Assembly (NCBI GenBank): GCA_973895155.1
Contig: OZ316893.1
Location: 1,860,001-1,924,000 of the forward strand
DNA length: 64,000 bases
Source: Marsupella aquatica
Lineage: Eukaryota; Marchantiophyta
Direction: 5' to 3'
Each line of letters starts with the position of its first letter. Position 1 is the stretch's first letter. The translations under genes were made by a program, and so were the position numbers. Below are positions 1-11,643 of this stretch, in pieces. The notes beneath the pieces were generated by a model. That model was not told the origin of the DNA. It ran no database searches and was given only the letters and a program-made list of their open reading frames with translations.

Positions 1-215
1 TGGCTGCTCTTGATTTTGTGAACGCGCGATGGGTTTCAACCTGATGTGAGTGTCTAAGATTTGAGAGGGCTGAGTGAGAAATTTCTGGATGGTGCTTGAC
101 TAATTGGAAGGACCGAGAATGGTTTTGAGGTTTCGTAGTTGGGACTATGTTCAGAGAACTGAAGGCACTTAAACCACACACCTTACAAAAAGGGCCCCAT
201 TCCCTGCCGGCCACT

Positions 216-348
216 GTTCATTCGTGGTGAAGAGTGTATTGACCAGAAAAAACTCTTCATTTGTGGTGAAGAGTGTGTTCATTCGTGGTGTGAAGAGTAT
301 TTGACCAGAAAAAAACTGTTCATTTGTGGTGAAGAGTGTACTGACCAT
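216..348. repeat. Short tandem repeat, about 4 imperfect units
   Basis: About four degenerate copies of a 30-40 bp unit are visible, each containing variants of TTCATTYGTGGTGAAGAGTGT followed by TGACCAGAAAAA. An open frame reads through it on the minus strand, but its peptide only mirrors the repeat and I do not regard it as a gene. Confidence 0.75.
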
Positions 349-769
349 ACAAAGTGGAGCCCAAGTCCATTCCAAGTGACACTGAATGGTGTAAAAAGAC
401 ACATAGGTGTAAGTCTGTAGATTATATTAATCATCAATGTCTACATAATTATGCAGATACATCGCTAGATACATTTATTGTGTGTTTGAATACTGCTTTG
501 GATGGTGCATATTGATAGATATCTGTCACATATCCATATATTAAACATCAAGTGACTAATATTCTCATATAAGCACATCGTGAACAATAACATACCATGT
601 CCCGATAGCAGACCGTAAAATATAAAGATACATAGCTAGTCACGGAAACCCAATCTCATCTTCAGCATTTTGCAATCTGTGTATTCATAGAACATTGCTG
701 CTAGACTTTTTCCTTTGTGATTAGACATAAACCAGCTGAGCAGAGTTTGTTCATGATAAGGTGATCCAG

Positions 770-872
770 AGCGGTACTACTCAAGTGGTGAATCCACACC
801 ACCAAGTGTGGACCATCAACTTGGTACTACTCAAGTGGTGAGTCCACACCAACAAGCTTGGACCATAAATTT
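770..872. repeat. Two-copy tandem repeat, about 50 bp unit
   Basis: Two adjacent copies share GGTACTACTCAAGTGGTGA followed by TCCACACCA and an AAG-TTGGACCAT tail. The unit itself contains short complementary segments (CCACACC...AGTGTGGA). No coding content is seen. Confidence 0.8.
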
Positions 873-902
873 TTCCTCCCGACATACGCCATCGGGTCAA
901 GA

Positions 903-1092
903 CCCCTTCATTCAGCCCCCGCGATTGGGGCAGAACAATGGCAGAATCAAGTGATGCAATGACTTGATTCTGAATCCCACATTTCTGCAGCGATGTCTAG
1001 ACCCCAATGCCTTCATTCAGCCCCCGCCATTGGGGTAGAATCAAGTCATTGCATCACTTGATTCTGAATCCCATGTTTCTGCAGCGATGTCT
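903..1092. repeat. Tandem duplication carrying a stem-loop with inverted loop
   Basis: Two copies (about 903-996 and 1009-1092) share the block CCTTCATTCAGCCCCCG, a stem-loop, and the tail TTTCTGCAGCGATGTCTAGA. In both copies the stem arms are AGAATCAAGT and ACTTGATTCT (943-952/962-971 and 1037-1046/1056-1065). The 9-nt loop is GATGCAATG in the first copy and its exact reverse complement, CATTGCATC, in the second. Confidence 0.9.
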
Positions 1093-1099
1093 AGATGGT

Positions 1100-2425
1100 T
1101 GCGGGGAGACATGGGCCAGAAAAAGACTACTGTTGCACCAGAAATTGTTTATGTGACATTCATAGAACATAGCATAACAAGCAACAAGTATTTAGGCTTT
1201 GAAAATAACCGATTTCTGGCACCTGATCATGGTTGCCAATGTTTGTAATCTCAGGTCACAGGGTGGTCCAGGATTGGACACATGTGCACGTGTCCCACGA
1301 CACTCCCTTGATTCGGAGCCCTTTGGAATTACACTCCATGTCCTCAGGCCATGGGGGAGCCCTCGGGCGGTTACACCCATAACCCACGCCAGGCCCCCGA
1401 GTTACCCTGCACTTTTACAGTTATACGCCTGTGCTCTATACCAATTTGCTACCCCCCTTGAGGCAGCTTGGGCCCTTATCAAATCTCAAACTTTTTAACT
1501 TCTCTCCGTTCATCTCTGCATCCTTAAATATACTTCTCTACCTAAGAACCCTCAACAGACCCATAGGATACCTTATTCAAAATCTCACTTCACTTACCTT
1601 GGCACAACTAAATGACAAAACTGCCTTACTTTCAACCTCTAGGGCTCTCTTCTCTTACCCATTTCCCTTATCCTCTTAAACCACCACCGTCCACCAACTC
1701 CAGGGACGACAAAATAATGCACCTTTAACTTTTTTTAAGAATATCATTGGCTAATTTTTATAAGTTGAACCCACCATGTTTTGCTTCAGGGACAGTGGCG
1801 ATCTAACAAAGGGGGTGGCTAGGCTCAAACCCTAAGCTCTGAACTGGATATTAGCTAGGTTATCCCTTCTGATATGGCGGGCACCCACCTCCTTTACCAG
1901 GCCACAAAAGACAAAAGGTTCTATATAGGAACAAGGGCACCTGACCCAACCCAACCCTACCCTAGCTGACCAGACCAGACCTGAAGCCACCTGACCAGGC
2001 CAGAAAGGAAAAAGTAAAGGATTATGACAGTCTAGGCACAAGCTCACGAGGCTGTAACCTTGTCACTAGAAAGTGAAAAGTAACGAAGCATTCTGGGAGC
2101 AGGGTTCAGACTAGAACCCCAACCCAGACGGTCTAACAACAAAGAAATTTTGTACAGAACAAAGTTATGGATCACAAGTATCCGAACAAGAGTCAAGAAA
2201 TATCATGGACCCAAAGTTAAGGATCACAAGTTTCCCAAGAGGTTATAGAAATATCTTAAACCCTTCCTCAATTTGTTCCTTTGTATGTGTGTATAAGGTT
2301 ATGAGGCATTACCCCAGGCCAAGCCACAGAACCCTTGGGCCAGCCTGGCCTGGGGATTATGAAATTTGAATGAGAAACATAGTAAAGCGCAAGTGGCAGA
2401 AAGTGTCGGATCAGACTTTTCCTAT
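1100..2425. other. Intergenic stretch without recognisable gene
   Basis: Only short chance ORFs are present. Some direct reiteration of ACCTGACC/ACCCAACCC-like words occurs near 1940-2000. I see no gene, RNA gene or element boundary. Confidence 0.5.
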
Positions 2426-2429
2426 GTAA

Positions 2430-3235
2430 AACTGAACTTGAATGCTTTGTAAAAATTCACTCTGGCTTTGCGCTTGGTAGCTCATCTTGGGGATGGGTTA
2501 CCTTACACATGGACCTCCAGGAATAGTTAGGCATGTGTAACCTTTATTCCATGTAGCATTTACGTTTTGTATAGGACCGGACCTGACCCTACATGACCGA
2601 ACCTGAACCGAACCTAAACCAAACCTGAATTCCTAAGTAAAACTGAACTGAATGCTTTGTAAAAACTCACTCGGGCATTACACTTGGTAACTCATCTGAA
2701 CAGATTTTTCTTATGTAAAACTGAACTGAATGCTTTGTAAAAATTCACTCAAGCTCTACACTTAGATACCTCATCTTGGGGATGGGTTACCCTACACATG
2801 GACCTCCAGGAATAGTTACACATGTGTAACCTTTATTCCATGTAGCATTTATGTTTTGTATAGGACCGGACCCAACCCTACGTGACTGAACCTGAAACGA
2901 ACCTGAACCTAACCTGAATTCCTAACTAAAACTGAACTGAATGCTTTGTAAAAACTCCACTCTGGCATTAACCTTGGTAACTCATGAACTGAATGCTTTG
3001 TAAAAACTCCACTCTGGCATTAACCTTGGTAACTCATCTCGGGGATGGGGGGGATGGGATACCCTACACATGGACCTCCAGGAATAGTGACACATGTGTA
3101 ACCTTTATTCCATGCAGCATTTACGTTTTGTATAGGACCGGACCCGACCCTACGTGACCGAACCTGACCCGAACCTGAACCGAACCTGAATCGAACTTGA
3201 ATCGAACCTGAGCCGAACCGACCCGACCACGCTTT
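2430..3235. repeat. Tandem array, three main units of about 260-290 bp
   Basis: Three long units share CTCATCTTGGGGATGGG, ACACATGGACCTCCAGGAATAG, GTAACCTTTATTCCATG and a GGACCGGACC...GAACCTGAA tail. They start near 2482, 2771 and 3032. A shorter sub-unit (CTGAACTGAATGCTTTGTAA) recurs at 2430, 2644, 2718, 2934 and 2985 between them. The GAACCTGAACC tail is itself a short-period repeat. A fragment of the same family (GTAACCTTTATTCCATACAG) reappears at 33152. Confidence 0.85.
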
Positions 3236-3239
3236 TACG

Positions 3240-4451
3240 CGCTGTCCACAAGATCCCTTCTTCATTCCTGTCCCGAGTCCCGTTGTCGTCGCATCCATCT
3301 GGATTCATTTGGATTCTCTGATTTCCATTCGCTCTCTCTCTTCTCTCTTTTCTCTCTCTCTGTGTCTCTCAGTCCCCTCCTACTTACTGCACGAGCAGCA
3401 CACAATTGCTTTCTTTCGCCACTCGGCCACCTCTCCTCTGCTCTGGCTGGAATTCTCGCTTGCGCTTGTGTCTCTCCTCTCCTCCTCTCTGCTGTGGCGA
3501 TTTGCCGAGTCGATCGGCTCCCATTCTGGTGCCTGGGCGCACATTCTCTGCCTTGCTTCTCGTGTCGGTCATACGCAACCTTCGTCTTCATCCCCTGCTC
3601 CTCTCGCTCGCTGGGGTGATCGTTTGATTCATTGATGGTGAGCGGAAGCAAGGCCGGTTTGTAAATGTATACATCTGTGTATTATATTATGCTGTGAGGT
3701 GATTCGGGTTGTGAGAACAGGCTGGAGACTTTGGGGTGGCAAGAGTGGAAGGACGGAGAGTCAAGAGACGATTGAGGATGTGCAAGAGGAGGAGATTCGG
3801 AGAGCAGGGGTGACGGACGGAGGAGTTTGGGAAGACGCGGCACGGGGGAGACGGAAGCAGAGAGGGAGGTACGGATGGATGGTGTGGTGGTTTCTATTAG
3901 GTGATATGGTAGAATGGCAATCCGACTGTGATTGGCCGTGAAATCCTTTCTTTCTCCGCAGTCGGCAGGAAAGCGAGTGGGGCGCACTTTTTCTGTATGT
4001 TCTTATGTCTAGGCCTCTTTGTTGGAAGGTTTTTCTGTTGAATTATTTAGGTCTGGCTACCATGCACTAATGTTTTTGCATGATTGTGGCTTTAGCCATA
4101 CGAATTGTTCTTGTTAGGTTAGATCGCCCACCATTCCCATATGCACTTGTGGAAGTCCCCGAACCTAGATTGCGAGATAGAGGGATTGACCCTTTTTGTG
4201 CAGTTCTGCTCACGATCGTTTCCGCAAGGTCGAACGAATCACGGGCCCTAAAATCAATTCTACAATGGTCCAAAATATACTTATGAATCTCCTCCCCAAG
4301 TATAAGGCCAGTCGTCGAGCGTTAGGTCTTTGACAGGGCAGCTATGTGGGGTAGTGATCAGCTCGTGGTGTGCTATAAAACTAAAGCTTGCACCTGGTGG
4401 TTTACATATGTGGCAGGCCCGTGGGTCCGGGTCCGTGCAAAGTAAGGGATC
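3240..4451 (+). promoter_or_regulatory. Pyrimidine-rich region upstream of the S26-like gene
   Basis: From about 3310 to 3610 the plus strand is strongly CT-rich (TCTCTCTCTT, TTTTCTCTCTCTCTG), followed by a GA-rich stretch from 3700 to 3890. CT-rich leaders are common in plant 5' untranslated regions, so this may be the promoter or first untranslated exon of the gene whose ATG is at 4452. No transcription start can be read from sequence alone. Confidence 0.3.
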
Positions 4452-6774
4452 ATGGCGTTCGTTTGGGCTCGCTACCTCCTTACAAAAGTGAAGGCATCTT
4501 TTGCGGACAGCGTTAAGGTGCTCTTCTTTGGCGCTGTTATTTTAATGTCCTGTGTTCCTGCTGATCACTGAAAATTCCGATTTGCACGTACAATACACAC
4601 CAGATGGGAACTACAGTTGTGACTTGGCCATTTGGCTTGCCGGACAGTCGAAGATCAGGAGCTCTGCTATCATCTACACCAAGGATTGAAGAACATAATA
4701 TGTTGATTTTAATTGTAGGGTCTCACCCTTCACAGAAATGTTGTACATAGAGAACATTGTATGTGACACGGGTTTTTTGTGGGGCCTAATAGAAGTTAAC
4801 GTGGGTCACAGAGGTTGGAGCGTGGTGAAATTAGAGAAAGGGATCTATTTAATACAACGCTCAGAAAAGTGTTGCGAGAACGGCTGACGTACAAGTACTT
4901 GATTAAAGGAGAAGAAATGACTCCGACTTTTGTCAGCGAAGGCGAAAATGTACTCGTTAGATCTATCACAACGCCATCTGCAAGGTATCTTTCTTCTCTG
5001 GTCTTGATGTCTCATAAGAGAAGCTACTCCACCCTGGATTCTTTCATGTTATGGTCGTGCCGATTGGCCATACGTTAATCGGATGTGTGATTGATCCCTA
5101 TGGAGGACCCTTGATTGTTCAACTTATTTTCTCTTGTTTGCACTACCGTTGCTACTGCAAGAGGAGACTGCACGATTCTTTGGTTGGCTATGCGAAGTAG
5201 GCGACTGAAAAAGACGGGCTGGTAACGCTTGAGAGATTATAATTTGTGCATGTCTCTTAAGATGAAAACAGTTAAGATTGTTTTCACTTATACTGAATGG
5301 CTTTGATCATTGCGTGTAAAGCCTTTTAAGTAGTTATTGATCTTTGGGATATCGTATTCAAACTCGCAGCAGTCTGAGGTAATTCATTGTAGGGGCTCTC
5401 TGTGGATGCCTGCCCTCATATAATGAGCATATCGATGGTGTTGAGACTTTATACCCTGAATGGATTGATCTCTTTGCAACCTTTAGGTTTACTGATGATT
5501 GGGAACTCCAGCTTTTTCGAACAGGAATTATAGAGCCTTACTTAACTGAGAAGGGAATTACGCAACTGTTGTTCCCATCAGGATAGAAGGGGATTTACAG
5601 TTTTATTACGTTTCAGGCATGGACAGTAATTTAAAGAGGGAAAATCCTTGACCTAATTAAGAGGCTCACAATTTTTTGTCCAGAGCTTTTTATATTCTTG
5701 GAATATCCTTTGGATTTTTACTGAACACCTTGATACGAGTGGGATTTGCAGATGCCCTCTTTTCCGTTGAATTCGCAATCCTGTAATTTGCTTATGAACC
5801 TCTTCCTATCAGCTTCATCTATTATAAAGCTGCCAGGAGTTTCAATTTGAATGCAGTATGTTTGCCCACTACATACGTTTTGGAAATGGTCGTGGCATCT
5901 GTGAGAGATCTCTGTGAGCAAGCCTTTTCGTATCAAGAGGTTGGTGAATCCAAAGATTTCTAAAAATGTCAGAAAATGGATGACCTGGGGTACCAATTAA
6001 CGTCGTCTGGGGTTAAGTTTCTTCGCTCTCCTGATTTTCCAGGTCTGTTTTTGTCAGTGATGTGGTAATGCTGAGACATCCAACGGATCCAAGTAGAAAA
6101 CTTGTTCGACGCGTAGCAGCTGTGGAAGGTGATGAGATGCTGTCTTCCAATGACCTGGACGAGCCATTCAAGCTTGAAAGAGGACTTTGCTGGGTGCTTT
6201 GTGACAACCCATCTATAGACTTTAAGGTACTTCCATGGACACGAAGGCGCTATCAGTTGAGATGGTTTTGTACTACATGACCTTGGCCGATGGTCATTTG
6301 AGGTTTTTGGATTCGAAACTTGATTTAATATTTTGTTATTCCCCCATCGAAACTTCCGTTTGTCCATGCCGAATGGAATATCCTGGAATCTTCTCTCAGT
6401 TTGTAGGATGAAAATCAATGATAGAATTGTATTGGGTTGTTTGACCTTTCGTTAAATGTAGGAGGCGCAAGATAGCAGAACCTTTGGGCCACTAGCTGTG
6501 AGCAATATTGAAGGCAGAGTCATATACTTCCGGCGTTCTACAGTTGATCATGGTCCTGTGTTGAACAGGTATGCCCTAATTTGTCATGGAAAGTATTTGA
6601 ACTTTGATCATATGACGTGGTTATCTTCATAATCTGGCTATATGTACTGTGCCATAGTTGGATGTACTATCTAAGGGGCATCACGATGATGGCTGCAGTG
6701 ACGAGGCAATGGAGGAGGATTCAGCCGTCTTGGCGATGGAGCTCGATGTAGATGATTTGTCTGGACAATCTTAA
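4452..6774 (+). CDS. S24/S26 signal-peptidase-family protein, apparently catalytically inactive (5 exons)
   Basis: The exons I infer are 4452-4517, 4812-4984, 6043-6226, 6462-6568 and 6699-6774. All have GT-AG borders and consistent phases, giving a protein of about 201 residues. The exon-1 ATG was chosen because the spliced N terminus, the EEMTPT box (about residues 54-59), the LVRRVAAVEG box (about 100) and the SRTFGP box match, from memory, the plant At2g31140/At1g06200 family related to mitochondrial inner membrane peptidase. In active S26 enzymes the residue before the Met of the GxSMxPT box is the nucleophilic Ser; here that place is Glu. The usual general-base Lys region reads Arg-Arg. 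The protein is therefore more likely a structural or regulatory relative than a protease. The C terminus is acidic (MELDVDD). The start is less certain than the later exons. Confidence 0.85.
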
Positions 6775-8290
6775 CTTAATACCAAGCCAACACCATTTTG
6801 TTGCACAATTCTGAAGGTCTTGCAAATTAGAAAGCTTATTGTGAGCAGTGGAAAATGGTTGCTTCCGTGTGTTTCAAGTGCTTAAATTCAGGTGATATAT
6901 GAATGGTAAACTGCCCAAGAAATGTCGTGGCACATCCACGGTTCCCACATGGGCGTCAGCGCTAAGCAAGCTCATTGGTCCTGGCTCAAATAGAACGTGG
7001 TTTTGCCGGACTATCTGTTGATATGATGTTGTATTGAGGCAAAAGGAGCATGAATCTCTGTGGCTCACAATAGGATTAGGCAGCCAGGTGGGGTCTCTGT
7101 GTCGACCACTGTTATCTGGTACACATCTCTGTGAAGTTCAGACCACCCTCTCTGAGATGTTCAATGGGGTCCTTGATGTTCATAGGAGGCCAGTCAGACT
7201 GTCAATTTGAGATCCTCTCCTGGGTAGCATCTTGGGCTGATTTTGGCAAGGCTGTTAGTGAACACCTTTTGAGTGTTGAATTGTGGCATTCGCTTGTGAG
7301 TAACACTCCTGCAGAGTTCCTTCCTCTCGGGTCTGTTGTAGCAATACTTGCGGTCGGAATGATGATTAGCAAATTATTAGGACAGTGAGATTATGTCCTC
7401 TGTAGTATTTTTTGGATTCTCGGCTTGCTAAAACATTAGGGCAAGTCTGTTGTTTTTCCATCAAAAGTAAATTAACGATGGTGAGTTCGAAAGGTGACAT
7501 TTCTCCTGATATATTGAGTCTTCACAGCAGGTGCTCTTGTGTTGCACGAGTGCGGTGTTCTCCTCAAGGATGCTCTTTCAAAGCATTTCTGCAGACTGGT
7601 CGCAGATTAGCCATATATTCAGAAGGTGATGAGAAGGTTGGCGTCTCTCGATACGTATGGCAGCAGATATAGGGACTCATATTCTTGGTGAGAAAAACCG
7701 TAGTTTCCTTTGTTGTTAACGATGGCGCCAAATGTTACCAGATCACCGATGCTCTTTCACATTAGGTGAATGCTAAGGCCTGAATCAGGCTTCCAGGCTG
7801 CCAAATGTATTAATCAACCAGGTCAGTCGCACTCTATTTAATACTCAAGGGTTCAAAAATTCACTTCGACCGTTATGTTCGGGCTTGGAAAATACGTATG
7901 CATATCAACTAGGCCTCTTATTGAGCTTAGATGTCTTTGAAACCAGCATAGGAAACCGCAAAGCTCAAGAAAAGGCTGAGAAAGCACCCGGGCATAAGCT
8001 ACTGCCTCAAAGTGGTCTCTCGTTCAGTTGTAAATAATCACAATAAGGCTTTGTAACCAAGGACTGAAGATCGTAGGGTCGTCCAGTCATAACCGTAAAA
8101 TAGGGAACCTTTAAAAGATTCTCCAAACCAAGTTGAGTGACCTGGGATAGGCAAATGCTGAACAAGAACAGTGATGGAAATCTATCCCTTGATCCGGGGA
8201 AAGCAATTTATGACAGATGGGGTTCATAGGCGAGAACGTAAGGAGAAACGAAGTTATTAAAGATATCTGCACTTTACCATGTTGAAGTAC
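6775..8290. other. Intergenic, tail-to-tail interval, first part
   Basis: This follows the stop of the S26-like gene. The first 200-300 bases are presumably its 3' untranslated region. Short ORFs near 7131-7670 show no recognisable domain. No RNA gene or mobile element is seen. Confidence 0.4.
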
Positions 8291-8291
8291 A

Positions 8292-8357
8292 TGCTTGGAC
8301 CGGTGGTACTGTCTTCCGTGTGGCTGCTTGGACCGGTGGTACTGTCTTCCGTGTGGC
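8292..8357. repeat. Two-copy tandem repeat, 33 bp
   Basis: TGCTTGGACCGGTGGTACTG followed by TCTTCCGTGTGGC occurs twice in direct succession without mismatch, which suggests a recent slippage duplication. Confidence 0.9.
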
Positions 8358-9173
8358 TTCAGGGGCGTTTACTTCCTTGGTTCAGGCAATTGATCTACTT
8401 GGCTCTCACAGCTTGTACGATTGTGTCAGTTTTTTGAACTGGAACAGATCCTCCAGAGCATTAAAAAGAAATATTGAGTCTAGCAATAGCAGTTTCGTTT
8501 CTCTCGAGTCTGATCCTTGTCGTGTCTGGAATTTCAGTGCCACTCTCGTTTTGAGTCATAGGTCATTGACAGTGCCCGAACTTCGTTATTCTTTCAAAGC
8601 ACGTCTTTACCCGATGGTTGCTGGGTTTGAAAATCATTGTGAAGAAAAGAGGGGTGAGACGGCTACTCCAGTATTTTCAAGCTTTGTTAAGTGCCAGAGT
8701 CCCAGAGGGTTTTAGCCTATTGACAACATGCCAGTACCATAGATAGGATAGCATATGCTGTGTCTTGTGCCGCAGTCTCATTTTACAAGATGGACACTCG
8801 ACTGTGGTGGCCAAATGCAACGCAAACTGAACTCCACCAGTCAGTTTTTACTTCTTACTATACGATAGTGTTCACACGGCAAGATGGCTTTCTACATGGT
8901 GAAGGTCAGGTAGCTGACATGACCCATTGGACAAAGGCAAGTCAATTTGGCACCTAGGATCATGGGCCTCTGATGGACGAAAAGTGTTCGGCTGGTTAGG
9001 AAGCTGCAGACATAAAGCTCGATCCAGAAATGGCAAACTGTGGCTATTGTTGTGCAGATGTCCAACAGGGAAACCTTGATGACTTGTAGAACGTCAATTC
9101 TGGCCCCGTCAGAGCTGCGAAGCCTGCCTTGGTCTTCTTCTTGTTTCCAGCACATTCTCGGACGTCGTTTAGC

Positions 9174-9273
9174 TCGACAAATATGAATCTCCCGATGGGA
9201 AGGACAGCGAACCTGGAAAGACATCGACAAATATGAATCTCCCGATGGGAAGGACAGCGAACCTGGAAAGACA
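9174..9273. repeat. Perfect 50-bp tandem duplication
   Basis: The block beginning TCGACAAATATGAATCTCCC and ending ACCTGGAAAGACA is present twice back to back. Apparent identity implies recent origin. It lies between the convergent 3' ends of the S26-like and BTB genes, outside any recognised coding sequence. Confidence 0.9.
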
Positions 9274-10005
9274 GGAATGAGTCTGAGGTAGCAATCGCCC
9301 CGGTGAGGATTTCCTCACTAGCCTAGAACCCCTGAACGTTTTGTCGTCACACACACACTATTCTCTCCGCCCACCACTTCAATGTAACAATCGTCTGGCT
9401 TTTTCTGCCCTGGTTAGAGTCCTCCATCACCGCATGGACAAGGGAAACACACGGGGAAGCATCAATTGTGCTACAGGATGGGCCCGAGGTCAGCCTTTTG
9501 AGAAGGCAAGACGACACCTTAGACAAGGTCCACCAGGATGCTAGCAGATGGCAAATTCCGCGATGCAACTTTTCTGTAGTACCAGCTCTTCGAAGAAAGG
9601 GACCAATGTGGCGAGGGCCGTGTACGAGTGGCCCTAAGGCATTAATGCGTCGAAGTCTCTTCGAAAGGTTTCCACCAACAGGAGCTCGAGACTTAGCAGT
9701 CCAAGACTCTGTAATACCATCACGACGGAAGACCGAAACCCCACATATGCATCCTGCACCCAGATCCCACGAACTTATCGAGGAGATATAAGTGAAGAGT
9801 AACTATAATTTGGAATCTTGGATCGGTAATGACTCGTTCCGACAACACTGCAGGAGTGCAGCTGAAGCACACAGCTCGAGAAGACTTGAAGACGTTTCCA
9901 GAGAAATTGAAAGCTCCAACATACTGAATGGAAAGAGGCTATCCTCGGTCCTCGGCGTCAGTCTCCCTGGAAGGAAGAGGAGAAAATGTAGGCCATGAGG
10001 CTTCC

Positions 10006-11577
10006 CTACAGCAAATCGAAGCCACTAATGAGCTCGATTCTCACTGTTCCGCGCGCTCCAGAGCCGAGACAGACAGCAGGGTAGTACGTCCCTTCCGGAA
10101 GGTTAGCCCATGCCTCTCCGAACTCCTGGCCATCGATAGAAAAGGAGCAAGAATGGAGGAACATATCCAACCGCACTCTAACTCGAGCACCCAGGTACCC
10201 GACATATTTATTCCACGATCCATCCAGCTCTTTCCCCTGCTTAATGTAAGCCCCACACCCATCCAGTCGCAGAGCCCACCCACTGGGATGCTGCGCCAAG
10301 CTCGCCCCGTCAAAATTGGGATTTCCAGAATGCATGTAGATGCCCACCTCGCAGAACGAGAGGCTGAGCTCCTCGATGACGATATCCCACACATACACAC
10401 CGTAAGGCTTACAAATGGCATTGGAAGCCCTGGCAAATCCAATCCTAGCGTCACACTTCTCGATCACGGATCTGTTCTCCCTAATTCGGTAGAAGCTTCC
10501 ATGGGCTGTGTCCTCCCACGTGCCCTTGGCCACTCTCGGCCGTTGCAAAGCATGGTATCTCAGAGCTGCAATAAGCACTGTGGGAGGGATGATGGCTAAG
10601 GGCTCCATTACAGTGATGAGCAGCTCAGGGTGAATTCTCCGAAGATCAATCATCGACAGGAGAGTCGCCACAGAGCTCGACATACTGACGTTGTTCTTCA
10701 GCTCGAGAAACTGATCCAATCGGCTTGCGTCCTCTTCCTCTGACGCTTTACAGTTTCCTAGATCCTTCATCAGCACTGGAGATTCGAACTCCACCTCCGG
10801 GGGATCCTTCAGCAGCTGGATGGAGGCTTTTTCATCTGGTAGGTAAGGTCTGATAATCTCCTCCGCCTCCTCAGGCTCAGCCAAGAAGTGGCAAGAGCTC
10901 CAGAGAATGATCTGCCTGAACCGCAGGTATTCGCCCAGAGACAAACCTTCACTGCTGCCGCCCCGTTTAGCCATCAGGTATTCGAAGGCTCCCTGGGACA
11001 GCAAACGAAGGGGGCCGGGCTCCAAGTACTTGGAGTTCAGAATTCGCACTAACTCTAGGGGAATGCACTCCATGCTGTCAAACAAGGTGGGGAAATCCAT
11101 GGCCACTGATAAGTTGCTTGCTGCTACTCTCATGTCCCCCGGGGACACCTCGAACGTCCCCTCCACGAGTAACTCCCAGACGATCTGCTCGAGATTCTCA
11201 AGGAGAAAGAATCTGGCAGCACTTATGATCTCTAAGGCCGTTCTCCAGGATGCCGGGGCATGCTCCACCAGAGTCCCCGTGTAGAGAAACTCGAAGATGG
11301 AGAGGAGAACGGGAGAGGAGATGGCCTGTAAGGAGATCTCGGACTTGCGGGACTCGGCCATTCCGTTCATGAGCATGCTCTTCAAGACGGGAGATCTCGC
11401 ACAGAGCAGGACCCGGCAAGCATGCACTCTCTCTCCGTCCTCGCACACGAACACCACGTCGCTAAGCTCCTCGTTGTTCAGCATCTTACGCTGGTCCGCC
11501 TGCAGGTCTGCGACGGCTAGGTCTCGTGCTCGTGCAGCTTTCTCCAAAATTCTTGCCTTCACCGATGGGGCCTCCAT
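10006..11577 (-). CDS. BTB/POZ-SPRY domain protein (single exon, 523 aa)
   Basis: One uninterrupted frame starts at an ATG in ATGGAGGCCC. Residues about 35-110 form a BTB/POZ domain: ELSDVVFVCEDGE, HACRVLLCARSPVLKSML and the FEFLYTG signature. A helical BACK-like linker follows. Residues about 365-520 look like a SPRY domain: GVYVWDI, VRVRLDMFLHSCSFSIDG, and LPEGTYYPAVCLG. BTB proteins commonly act as substrate adaptors for cullin-3 ubiquitin ligases, with a second domain recruiting the target; that role is inferred here. No signal peptide or membrane segment is seen, so the protein is likely cytosolic or nuclear. The gene is convergent with the S26-like gene and has a large minisatellite only 67 bp beyond its start codon. 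The domain calls rest on pattern recognition. Confidence 0.88.
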   Translation of the reverse strand: MEAPSVKARILEKAARARDLAVADLQADQRKMLNNEELSDVVFVCEDGERVHACRVLLCARSPVLKSMLMNGMAESRKSEISLQAISSPVLLSIFEFLYTGTLVEHAPASWRTALEIISAARFFLLENLEQIVWELLVEGTFEVSPGDMRVAASNLSVAMDFPTLFDSMECIPLELVRILNSKYLEPGPLRLLSQGAFEYLMAKRGGSSEGLSLGEYLRFRQIILWSSCHFLAEPEEAEEIIRPYLPDEKASIQLLKDPPEVEFESPVLMKDLGNCKASEEEDASRLDQFLELKNNVSMSSSVATLLSMIDLRRIHPELLITVMEPLAIIPPTVLIAALRYHALQRPRVAKGTWEDTAHGSFYRIRENRSVIEKCDARIGFARASNAICKPYGVYVWDIVIEELSLSFCEVGIYMHSGNPNFDGASLAQHPSGWALRLDGCGAYIKQGKELDGSWNKYVGYLGARVRVRLDMFLHSCSFSIDGQEFGEAWANLPEGTYYPAVCLGSGARGTVRIELISGFDLL

Positions 11578-11643
11578 TGATGCACTCCTACGCTCGCTGC
11601 CTCCCTCCTTTCACCTTCAAACTGTCACCTCTACTCTCCTCGG

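Noticed and set aside
3262-3651. 129-codon minus-strand Arg/Glu-rich ORF
   Set aside because: It is the complement of a CT-rich, leader-like stretch. Low-complexity composition keeps all frames open.
9928-10599. 223-codon plus-strand ORF
   Set aside because: It is antisense to the C-terminal SPRY-like part of the BTB gene and is explained by codon bias of the opposite strand.
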